Below are positions 1-7,329 of a DNA stretch of 64,000 nt, in pieces (the stretch's first letter is position 1; every line of letters begins with the position of its first letter). This DNA is from JADKIH01 sp964595205. Lineage in GTDB: Bacteria; Bacteroidota; Bacteroidia; AKYH767-A; 2013-40CM-41-45. Under the pieces are notes generated by a model. The model saw nothing but the letters and a program-made list of their open reading frames with translations. It did not search any database and was not told the origin of the DNA. The stretch lies in contig CAZQOQ010000035.1 in NCBI GenBank assembly GCA_964595205.1, forward strand, positions 143,152 to 207,151, written 5' to 3'. Position numbers and translations under genes: made by a program.

Positions 1-260
1 TTGTAGCTCGCCTGGCTGTTATAAAAAGTCTTTACGTGAACGACAGCATGAACGGTCATGTCTGCTGCTTTGGTGAAATCAGGCAGTGAACCTTCTGATA
101 CTCCGGTAAAACTTACATTTTGAACGGGCTGCCTGTCTGAAATGTTTTTAGAAAGAGGGTGAGGCGTATTCATATAATTAGAATAAACATATGCACCGCC
201 CAGTCCGCCAATTCCTGCAACTAAAAGTGTGGCAATTGCTTTTCTTATTTTTGTTACCAT
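1..260 (-). CDS. HtrA/DegP-like periplasmic serine protease, N-terminal part
   Basis: Only the first 86 codons are present; the rest lies left of the window. The ATG at 260 opens a short basic n-region (MVTKIRKA) followed by a hydrophobic Gly/Ala-rich segment at about residues 9-25, a signal anchor or signal peptide. After a polar linker comes DFTKAADMTVHAVVHVKT, which closely matches the entry to the trypsin-like domain in Bacteroidota Do/HtrA proteases (family pattern: aromatic-x-x-AA-x-x-x-x-AVVH-I/V-K). Such proteases degrade or refold misfolded envelope proteins. The catalytic His/Asp/Ser are outside the window. It diverges from a sigma-factor/anti-sigma-like pair, which suits an envelope-stress role. 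Confidence 0.85.
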   Translation of the reverse strand, partial: MVTKIRKAIATLLVAGIGGLGGAYVYSNYMNTPHPLSKNISDRQPVQNVSFTGVSEGSLPDFTKAADMTVHAVVHVKTFYNSQASY

Positions 261-466
261 GATCTTTATTTTTTTTTAAGTGCCTTGTTTTTTCAAAATT
301 TATGCCAGTAAAATTGTATTCTATACCATGAAGCGATTGTGAATGGAATGGTTAATCGATTGTTAAGGATAATTAAAATCAACAGGGTTTCATGACAACT
401 TTTCAACCGGCAATGACATGTTTTTCTTCTTCCTGAAAATCAGTCAGCCTCTTCGATGAAATTAAA

Positions 467-474
467 TATCTTTG
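467..474 (+). promoter_or_regulatory. Bacteroidota-type -7 element TATCTTTG
   Basis: TATCTTTG matches the phylum's -7 consensus TAnnTTTG exactly. A convincing TTTG -33 partner is not seen at the expected distance. It ends 7 bases before the ATG at 482, so transcription would begin at or next to the start codon, giving an almost leaderless message. Confidence 0.45.
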
Positions 475-481
475 ACCACGA

Positions 482-994
482 ATGGCGACCTTTTCAAACC
501 AGGTATTGATCACAAAGATCATGAACGGAGAGGAAGAGATTTTGTTTTATCTCTCCGGTAAGTATTATCAAACGGCCCGCCGCTGGCTTCGGCGACATGG
601 TTGTCCCGATAAGGAAACTCCCCACATTTTCAGCGTTGTTTTGCTCGAGGTTACCAGGGAGATCCAGCAAAGTAAACTATCATCTACCCTGGATTTCGAG
701 CAGTATTTCTTTAATTCGCTGAGGGCGTATTACAAAAACCTGAAAACCGAAAAAGTTCCGGATTCATTTTCCGAATCAATGAATGAAAGAGAGCTGGCTG
801 CAGCGTGTTTTTCAATTTTAGATGAGTCGGCAAGGAAAATTTTATCTGCACGATACATCGGAAAACTATCGTTCGAACAAATCGCAGTGAAATTCGATTA
901 CAGCAACCCCGTAATTGCTCAGTTTGAAGTCAACCGCGCGTTTAAACAATACGAAAATATTACCCGCGCCCGGCTAAATGTCACACAGAATTGA
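482..994 (+). CDS. Sigma-70 family (ECF-like) RNA polymerase sigma factor, divergent
   Basis: 170 residues, the usual size of an ECF sigma factor. The C-terminal third (about residues 110-160) reads as a region 4 helix-turn-helix: LDESARKILSARYIGKLSFE followed by QIAVKFDYSNPVIAQFEVNR, with the typical 'x-I-A-x-x-x' recognition-helix layout. The N-terminal region 2 is much less conserved, so promoter recognition cannot be predicted. The stop codon overlaps the start of the following membrane protein by 4 bases, a translationally coupled sigma/anti-sigma arrangement. It diverges from an HtrA-like protease. The family call is good for the C-terminus; a full sigma function is inferred. Confidence 0.65.
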   Translation: MATFSNQVLITKIMNGEEEILFYLSGKYYQTARRWLRRHGCPDKETPHIFSVVLLEVTREIQQSKLSSTLDFEQYFFNSLRAYYKNLKTEKVPDSFSESMNERELAAACFSILDESARKILSARYIGKLSFEQIAVKFDYSNPVIAQFEVNRAFKQYENITRARLNVTQN

Positions 995-1887
995 TCATGA
1001 ACCAGCAGGATAAATTTTTGATTGACCGGTATCTTGACAATTCACTCACTGGTGTGGAACTAAAAGATTTCCTTGACAAACTGGAATCCGATGATGAATT
1101 TAAAAAGGCCGTCAGCCTTCATAATCTGCTCATCGAAGGAATACAGGAAGCGGAAGATAAGAGACTCAAAGACGCTATCGAAAGATCCATCAATTACAGA
1201 AAGCCGCTAATACCGGTTGGCTTGAAATTGATAATCCTCTTTCTGATTATTACAACCATCGGGATTTCGCTTTGGAATTATATCGAACCCGATTCGACCG
1301 GAAGAAGACACGACTATTTCACATTTGATTTCCTCAAAGGCATAAAAAAGGACAGCGTTGATGTTCAATCTGTAAGTAAAGAGTCTCAGCCAAACAAGAC
1401 AACGGGTATTAAAAAGACGACCATCGCCAGGGACACCGTTATTGATAATCCGGAAAAAACTAACGCTGACACAGCTCCGGAAAAGACTGCCGGTGCAGAA
1501 GACATAGTTGTGAAAAAGGATCAGTTGCTCATCAGTTTTGTACTCACACCCAAGAATCTCGAATCGGATTCAATCGAAACGGAAGAATCTTCACTTTCAA
1601 AAAAAACCATTGATAAACTCCCTTCCGGCGGACTGCCGGACAATGAAAAAAAGAGAGGCGTAAATTATCAGGTCGAGTTCTGGGTTTCTCCCGTGAATTA
1701 TAAAGGATATAAACTGGTTGATGATAAACTGATCTTGTTTGGCATCGATGTGCCTGATGCTGTTCGCCTTTATACTAAACAGGATAAGTTGTGGATGAAG
1801 TATGGTCAGGATATTTATTACCTTGAACCTACAGAACAATTCGAATCTCTTGTGCTTACGAGTGAAATTCCAGTCGACATAAAATGA
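991..1887 (+). CDS. Single-pass membrane protein, probable anti-sigma factor
   Basis: 298 residues. The acidic N-terminal 70 residues (QQDKFLIDRYLDNSLTGVEL...) resemble the cytoplasmic part of Bacteroidota anti-sigma proteins, with the common 'L-x-x-Y-L-x-N-x-L' opening. One strong membrane helix lies at about residues 76-95 (VGLKLIILFLIITTIGISLW). A Lys/Asp/Thr-rich linker follows, then a compact C-terminal domain of about 75 residues that would be periplasmic. It overlaps the sigma-like gene upstream and, by 4 bases, dapF downstream. The role is inferred from topology and coupling to the sigma-like gene. The C-terminal domain is not recognised. Confidence 0.55.
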   Translation: MIMNQQDKFLIDRYLDNSLTGVELKDFLDKLESDDEFKKAVSLHNLLIEGIQEAEDKRLKDAIERSINYRKPLIPVGLKLIILFLIITTIGISLWNYIEPDSTGRRHDYFTFDFLKGIKKDSVDVQSVSKESQPNKTTGIKKTTIARDTVIDNPEKTNADTAPEKTAGAEDIVVKKDQLLISFVLTPKNLESDSIETEESSLSKKTIDKLPSGGLPDNEKKRGVNYQVEFWVSPVNYKGYKLVDDKLILFGIDVPDAVRLYTKQDKLWMKYGQDIYYLEPTEQFESLVLTSEIPVDIK

Positions 1888-2678
1888 TTTCTTTCTTCAA
1901 ATACCACGGAACCGGAAATGACTTTATCCTGATCGATGACAGGAAAAACAATTATACATTATCTAAGGAAATTATATTCCGGTTATGTGACAGGCATTTT
2001 GGCATAGGGGCAGACGGACTCATTTTGTTGCGCAACCATTCACAGTTTGATTTTGAAATGCTCTATTACAACTCTGACGGCCTGCCCGGATCGATGTGTG
2101 GAAATGGAGGAAGATGTTGTGTGGCATTTGCACATTCACTGGGCATGATAAAGGAACATACACGATTCACCGCATTTGATGGCCCCCATGAAGCAAAAAT
2201 TTTATCAGTCACACCATACATTGTAAGATTACATATGAATGACGTGCATGATATCGAAACCGGTAACGATTTTATTTTTTTAAATACCGGATCACCACAC
2301 TATGTAATATTTGCTGAACATGTAAACAAGATGGATGTAGTTACTGATGGAAGGAAGATTCGTTACAGCGATCGTTTCAGGAACGCGGGTACAAATGTAA
2401 ATTTTGTGGAGGTCCGTAATCAGGAAATATTCGTCAGGACTTACGAACGCGGAGTGGAAGATGAAACTTTGTCCTGTGGAACCGGAGTCACTGCTTCCGT
2501 ATTGGCAGCATCCACCAGGTCGGCAGAAATTATTTCCGGCACCAGGGTTTTAACCCCCGGAGGCATGCTCAAAGTTTATTTTCAGAAAAAGGATGGAGGC
2601 TTTTCAGATGTATGGCTGGAAGGCAATGCAGAACCAGTATTCAAAGGGGAAATAAAATTAGACTCCGGGATTATATGA
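1884..2678 (+). CDS. dapF: Diaminopimelate epimerase
   Basis: Converts LL-diaminopimelate to the meso form, the last step before lysine and the peptidoglycan cross-linking residue; cytoplasmic, PLP-independent, two-cysteine racemase chemistry. 264 residues, normal length. The N-terminus FFKYHGTGNDFILID is the family signature. Both catalytic cysteines are present: C72 in CGNGGRC and C198 in CGTG. The ATG overlaps the stop of the upstream membrane protein by 4 bases, so it is probably co-transcribed with the sigma/anti-sigma pair. Confidence 0.95.
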   Translation: MISFFKYHGTGNDFILIDDRKNNYTLSKEIIFRLCDRHFGIGADGLILLRNHSQFDFEMLYYNSDGLPGSMCGNGGRCCVAFAHSLGMIKEHTRFTAFDGPHEAKILSVTPYIVRLHMNDVHDIETGNDFIFLNTGSPHYVIFAEHVNKMDVVTDGRKIRYSDRFRNAGTNVNFVEVRNQEIFVRTYERGVEDETLSCGTGVTASVLAASTRSAEIISGTRVLTPGGMLKVYFQKKDGGFSDVWLEGNAEPVFKGEIKLDSGII

Positions 2679-2734
2679 ACGGCTATTTAACCACTATATT
2701 TACCGTCAATTAATAACAGAGAATAAAAATACTT

Positions 2735-3286
2735 ATGCAATTAGTAGGGGAATTAATACAGTTAAGGGCGCTCGAACCGGAAGATCTGAATCGGCTTTAC
2801 AGATGGGAAAACGACAGTTCCATCTGGAGTGTAAGCGGTACACTTATGCCTTTTTCAAAATTTGTGCTGGAGGAATTTGTTAACCAGGCTCACCAGGATA
2901 TTTATACCAATAAGCAACTGCGATTGATTATCGACCTGAAATACTTCGACGAAGACGATAACATTTCCGATAAAGTGCATTCGATCGGTTGCGTCGATTT
3001 ATTCGACTTTGACCCAAAGAATAAGAGAGCAGGCATTGGAATTCTCATAGCAAATAAAGCAGATAGGGGACGGGGATATGCCACTGAAGCCCTGCATTTA
3101 CTGATAGATTATTCGTTTGAAATTCTCGATCTCCATCAGCTCTATGCTAACGTTCGAGTCGACAATGAAAACAGCGTGGCGCTCTTTAAGCGTGTTGGTT
3201 TTGAAGTCACCGGGCTTAAACAGGATTGGATTTATGAATACGGAAAATATTATGATGAATACCTGCTTCAGTTGATTAAGAAATAA
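2735..3286 (+). CDS. GNAT family N-acetyltransferase (RimJ/RimL-like)
   Basis: 183 residues, a single GNAT domain. The acetyl-CoA binding loop is visible in ANKADRGRGYATEALHLLID (R-G-R-G-Y-A, about residues 109-114), followed by the C-terminal 'N-x-x-S-x-x-x-x-x-k-x-G-F' motif (NENSVALFKRVGFEVTG). This arrangement is that of the RimJ/RimL/SpeG branch, which acetylates protein N-termini, polyamines or small amines; the substrate cannot be told from sequence. It starts 56 bases after dapF, possibly in the same transcript. Confidence 0.85.
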   Translation: MQLVGELIQLRALEPEDLNRLYRWENDSSIWSVSGTLMPFSKFVLEEFVNQAHQDIYTNKQLRLIIDLKYFDEDDNISDKVHSIGCVDLFDFDPKNKRAGIGILIANKADRGRGYATEALHLLIDYSFEILDLHQLYANVRVDNENSVALFKRVGFEVTGLKQDWIYEYGKYYDEYLLQLIKK

Positions 3287-3308
3287 TTTCAGCCGAAAAG
3301 AATTCCTG

Positions 3309-5309
3309 ATGTCCAAGAAGCATCTTATTCATGCTTTCATTCATACCCTGCTTTGTTTATTAATTTCCTGCACACCCGGTAAGAAAAAAAATGAGGTTGA
3401 AATCCGTTATGCATCATTAACCGATTCAACGAGGTATGTCGGAATGAGCACCTGCATTAAATGCCATGCTGACAAATATGAAACTTTTAAAAATACCGGA
3501 ATGGGATTGTCCTTCGACATTGCAAGCCGGGAAAAGTCTTCTGCAAAATTTTCCGGTGTCCATTTCATATACGACAAATTTAAAAATTTACACTATCGAC
3601 TCTACTGGCTGAACGATTCACTGATGATTTCCGAATTCCGGTTGTCTGGTCGCGATACTGTTTTTCAGAGAGAGGAAAAGATATCATGGATCGTTGGTTC
3701 CGGACAGCATACGAATTCGCACCTGATGAACATCAACGGCTATGTTTACCAGGTTCCTGCCACGTTTTATACTCAGAAAGGCGAATGGGATTTGCCGCCC
3801 GGTTTTGAGAACGGGTTTAACAGCAGGTTCTCGCGATCTATTGGACTTGAATGCATGACCTGTCACAATGCATATCCTGAATTTATTACCGGTTCAGAAA
3901 ACAAATACAGTAAAATTCCCGTGGGTATTGATTGCGAGCGATGTCACGGTCCTGGCGGCGAGCATGTGAAATCGAAGCTTGCCGGAGAAATTGTGGATGT
4001 TAAAAATGCCATAGATTATTCAATAGTGAATCCTGCAAAACTGCCAATAGATCTCCAGCTCGATGTGTGCCAGCGATGCCACATTCAGGGAAATGCTGTA
4101 TTGAACGAAGGAAAATCGTTTCTCGATTTCAGGCCAGGAATGCATCTGTCCGATGTAATGAATGTTTATATGCCAGTATATAAGGGCGATAATGATTCTC
4201 ATATCATGGCATCTCATGTTGAGCGAATGAAGATGAGCAGGTGTTTCATGGTTTCGATTTCAAGGGCAGATTCCATCAATAAAATCAGTCCTTCGCTAAA
4301 CCCTTATAAAAATGCAATGACATGCGTAACCTGCCACGATCCGCATATCAGCGTGCGTAAGACGGATGCTTCGGTATTTAATTCAAAATGTCTTACGTGC
4401 CACTCGTCCGTGACATCCAACGGCACGTGTTCAGAAACCATGAAGATCAGAATGGCCGTGAATGACAACTGCATAATTTGTCATATGCCAAAGAACGGAA
4501 CTCTCGACATACCACATGTAACTACCACTGATCACCGGATCAGGATACCATTGAATAAAAAGGCGTTCGATGATATAAAAGAATTTGCCGGTCTCGTTTG
4601 CATCAACAATCCGTCTGCAGGAAATCACGCCATGGGTTCGGCATACCTTTCTTATTTTGAAAAATTTTCATCGAACCCGGCCTATCTGGATTCGGCCAAA
4701 AAATACATCAGTGATGAAAATAAGGATAGCATCAGGACCAATTTTTCGAACCTGGTGCGTTGGGCATTTCTGCAGAATGATTACAAACGGGTGATAGGCT
4801 ACCTGGAACAAAATCCCGGAAGTGCTGAGAGGCTGAAGTCGAAAGCACCAGGTAACGAAGATGCATGGACGGCATACAGGATCGGTGAATCGCTTTACAT
4901 GACGGGAAATATCAAAAGTGCCATTACTTTTTATCAGAAGGCAACAGACCTGGCGCCATATCAGCTTGATTTCAGGAACAAGCTTGCAGGTGCTTTGCTC
5001 GACGACGAAAAATTCGAGGAATCGAGGAAAAATTACGAGTTTATCATCAAGGAAAACCCTAAATACGCAAGCGCATATGTGAGCCTTGGCTTTTTGATTT
5101 TTTCCTATGATAATGATGTTGAAAAAGCTGACCTGATGTACGATAAAGCACTTGCTCTGGATCCCGATAACATGCAGGCACTCTTCAATAAGGCCGGGAT
5201 ATTAATATTTCTCGGAAAGAAAAAAGAAGCTGTCAACTATCTGAAAGAAGTTTTGAAAAGGGATAAGGACAATCAAAAGGCAAAGATAATTTTGAGTCAG
5301 CTTCTTTGA
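3309..5309 (+). CDS. Seven-haem c-type cytochrome lipoprotein with C-terminal TPR repeats
   Basis: 666 residues. The lipobox LISC (Cys about residue 21) predicts an envelope lipoprotein. Seven CxxCH haem-binding motifs occur at about residues 49 (CIKCH), 182 (CMTCH), 209 (CERCH), 254 (CQRCH), 339 (CVTCH), 361 (CLTCH) and 388 (CIICH), spaced as in cytochrome c554/NrfB-like multihaem domains. The C-terminal 180 residues are tetratricopeptide repeats (for example SAITFYQKATDLAPYQLDFR and ADLMYDKALALDPDNMQALF). The haem part probably carries electrons in the periplasm and the TPR part binds a partner; the partner and redox reaction are unknown. No other respiratory gene lies next to it. Confidence 0.85.
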   Translation: MSKKHLIHAFIHTLLCLLISCTPGKKKNEVEIRYASLTDSTRYVGMSTCIKCHADKYETFKNTGMGLSFDIASREKSSAKFSGVHFIYDKFKNLHYRLYWLNDSLMISEFRLSGRDTVFQREEKISWIVGSGQHTNSHLMNINGYVYQVPATFYTQKGEWDLPPGFENGFNSRFSRSIGLECMTCHNAYPEFITGSENKYSKIPVGIDCERCHGPGGEHVKSKLAGEIVDVKNAIDYSIVNPAKLPIDLQLDVCQRCHIQGNAVLNEGKSFLDFRPGMHLSDVMNVYMPVYKGDNDSHIMASHVERMKMSRCFMVSISRADSINKISPSLNPYKNAMTCVTCHDPHISVRKTDASVFNSKCLTCHSSVTSNGTCSETMKIRMAVNDNCIICHMPKNGTLDIPHVTTTDHRIRIPLNKKAFDDIKEFAGLVCINNPSAGNHAMGSAYLSYFEKFSSNPAYLDSAKKYISDENKDSIRTNFSNLVRWAFLQNDYKRVIGYLEQNPGSAERLKSKAPGNEDAWTAYRIGESLYMTGNIKSAITFYQKATDLAPYQLDFRNKLAGALLDDEKFEESRKNYEFIIKENPKYASAYVSLGFLIFSYDNDVEKADLMYDKALALDPDNMQALFNKAGILIFLGKKKEAVNYLKEVLKRDKDNQKAKIILSQLL

Positions 5310-5345
5310 ATTTAATCCTTATCCTGGAAGAATAGCTTTCCTTTA

Positions 5346-5393
5346 TTTTCAAATTTTGAGACTGACAAATTTTCAAATTAAACAATTGTGATA
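5346..5393. repeat. Degenerate 8-bp periodic array (TTTTCAAA-type units)
   Basis: Six consecutive 8-mers stay in phase: TTTTCAAA, TTTTGAGA, CTGACAAA, TTTTCAAA, TTAAACAA, TTGTGATA. It begins 36 bases after the cytochrome gene's stop codon. The unit TTTTCAAA is the same as in the array at 27860-27917. The match is weak on its own; it is listed because of the other arrays. Confidence 0.35.
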
Positions 5394-5403
5394 ACCTTTT
5401 CTT

Positions 5404-5411
5404 TACATTTG
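5404..5411 (+). promoter_or_regulatory. -7 promoter element TACATTTG for the two-component operon
   Basis: An exact match to TAnnTTTG, 48 bases before the response regulator ATG, giving an inferred leader of about 40 bases. A -33 TTTG box at 17-21 bases is not clear, so only half of the promoter is supported. Confidence 0.4.
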
Positions 5412-5459
5412 CTTAACATAGCGGTCTGGGATGTTGAATATTTTTAAGCAAAATTAATA

Positions 5460-6152
5460 ATGGATCAAATGCGTAAAATTTTGCTTGTGGACGATGAACC
5501 GGATATTTTGGAATTCATGGAATACAATCTTAAAAAGGAGAATTATCTCATCAGCAAGGCAGGCAATGGGAAGGAAGCGATAGAGAAGGCAAAAAAAGAA
5601 CATCCTGATCTGATTATACTTGATATCATGATGCCGGAGATGGATGGCATCGAAGCCTGCAGGGCGCTCAGGGAAATTCCGGAATTTAAAAAGACATTAA
5701 TCGCATTTCTGACAGCCAGAAACGAAGATTATTCACAGATAGCGGGATTTGATGTAGGCGCTGATGATTATATAACGAAGCCAATCAAGCCAAGGGTACT
5801 TATCAGCCGGATCAATGCATTATTCAGACGCTATGACCCTGAAAATGGAAAACAACAGGAGAAAGGGAATGTGATGTATATTGCCGATCTTAAAATAGAC
5901 AGGGATCAATATCTGGTATTTAAGGGAGATGAGAAGATTGAATTGCCAAAAAAGGAATTTGAGCTTCTGACACTCTTAGCCACGAAGCCGGGAAAGGTTT
6001 TTACCAGGGACGAGATCCTCGAAAAAGTCTGGGGCAACGACGTGGTTGTTGGTGACCGGACGATAGACGTACACATCCGGAAACTGAGGGAAAAGTTTGG
6101 TGATGAGTTAATCAAAACGGTAAAGGGCATCGGATACAAGTTTGATTTTTAA
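5460..6152 (+). CDS. OmpR/PhoB-family response regulator
   Basis: 230 residues: an N-terminal receiver domain with the acidic pair D11-D12, phospho-acceptor D55 in LIILDIMMPEMDG and the conserved Lys in YITKPIKP, then an OmpR-type winged-helix DNA-binding domain from about residue 135 (FELLTLLATKPGKVFTRDEI and the terminal RTIDVHIRKLREKFG). It pairs with the histidine kinase 15 bases downstream. The general resemblance is to PhoB/RprY-like regulators of Bacteroidota; target genes are unknown. An in-frame Met three codons in (5469) is an alternative start. Confidence 0.93.
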   Translation: MDQMRKILLVDDEPDILEFMEYNLKKENYLISKAGNGKEAIEKAKKEHPDLIILDIMMPEMDGIEACRALREIPEFKKTLIAFLTARNEDYSQIAGFDVGADDYITKPIKPRVLISRINALFRRYDPENGKQQEKGNVMYIADLKIDRDQYLVFKGDEKIELPKKEFELLTLLATKPGKVFTRDEILEKVWGNDVVVGDRTIDVHIRKLREKFGDELIKTVKGIGYKFDF

Positions 6153-6167
6153 TAAGCTTTTCAAAAA

Positions 6168-7247
6168 TTGGCAGAGAGAAAATTTACCATTCCATCGTCG
6201 AAAAATCCTACACCACACAGGCTTGCAATTACGGCTTCATTCATCGCATCTTTAATTTTACTCGCTGCTCTTTATTTTTCAGAATATTCAGGTGCATTCC
6301 AGTCGGAGTTGCTGAAGCACGCATTTATATTTTTCGTTTCTTTCCTGTTCTCCTATCTTATTTTCAGTTATATACTAAGGATATTTATCTACAGGAAAAT
6401 CAAACTTATCTATAAGACGATTTCCAGCTCGAAGAATTCGAAGGAAAAGGCTCTGGAGAAGGTAATTCCCAATGAGGATATACTCGCGAATGTAAGCAAC
6501 GAAGTCCTGGAATGGCAGCAAAACAGAACTGAAGAAATTGCAGAATTAAAGAGAAACGAAAATTTCAGGAAGGAATTCCTCGGTAATGTTTCCCATGAAC
6601 TGAAGACTCCGCTTTTTAGTATACAGGGATACATACATACCCTTATCGAAGGAGCTATTGCAGACCCTGAGGTCAACATAAATTATCTTCAACGTGCAGC
6701 GAAGTCGGTCGAACGCCTCTGCCTGATCGTAGAAGACCTCGAAGCCATATCGAAACTCGAAGGTGGTGAACTTCAGCTGGACCAGCGCACATTTGATATT
6801 CACGAACTCTTTCAGGATGTATTTGAGTCGGTGGAATTGAGGGCAAAGGAAATGGATATTCGCCTTATGTTCAAGGAAGGCAGCGATAAGCCGGTATATG
6901 TGATCGCTGATAAGGAAAGAATCAGGCAGGTATTGAATAACCTGGTGATTAACTCAATAAAGTATGGCCGCAAAGGCGGAAGCACCATGGTCGGTTTCTA
7001 TGACATGGATGAGAATATTCTTGTCGAGGTTACCGATAATGGGATCGGAATAGACATCGTTCACCTTCCCAGGGTGTTTGAAAGATTTTACCGTGTGGAC
7101 AAAAGCCGATCAAGAGAGCAGGGCGGAACCGGATTGGGCCTGTCGATCGTTAAACATATTATAGAAGCGCATGGACAGAGTATCAATGTCCGAAGTACGT
7201 ATGGCATTGGCACTACGTTTACCTTTACCCTGAAGATTTCCCGGTAA
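6168..7247 (+). CDS. PhoR-like sensor histidine kinase
   Basis: 359 residues. The reading frame opens with TTG at 6168; no ATG lies before the two membrane helices (about residues 20-38 and 48-70), so a TTG start is likely. The cytoplasmic part has the HisKA box FLGNVSHELKTPL with the phospho-accepting H143, then HATPase_c motifs: N box (NNLVINSIKYG), G1 (DNGIGI), F box (FERFYRVDKSRSR) and G2 (GGTGLGLSIVK). The loop between the two helices is very short, so the input signal is probably sensed in or near the membrane, or via a partner protein. Co-transcribed with the response regulator. Confidence 0.92.
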   Translation: MAERKFTIPSSKNPTPHRLAITASFIASLILLAALYFSEYSGAFQSELLKHAFIFFVSFLFSYLIFSYILRIFIYRKIKLIYKTISSSKNSKEKALEKVIPNEDILANVSNEVLEWQQNRTEEIAELKRNENFRKEFLGNVSHELKTPLFSIQGYIHTLIEGAIADPEVNINYLQRAAKSVERLCLIVEDLEAISKLEGGELQLDQRTFDIHELFQDVFESVELRAKEMDIRLMFKEGSDKPVYVIADKERIRQVLNNLVINSIKYGRKGGSTMVGFYDMDENILVEVTDNGIGIDIVHLPRVFERFYRVDKSRSREQGGTGLGLSIVKHIIEAHGQSINVRSTYGIGTTFTFTLKISR

Positions 7248-7329
7248 ATTATTTCCGACAGATAATTTCTGTTATTTTCACCGGGATATTTGATCAGTTT
7301 TACTTTTAGGAATTTTCCTATATTTATTC

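Noticed and set aside
5460..7247. T9SS regulators PorX/PorY
   Set aside because: The response regulator has an OmpR winged-helix output domain, not the PglZ domain of PorX.
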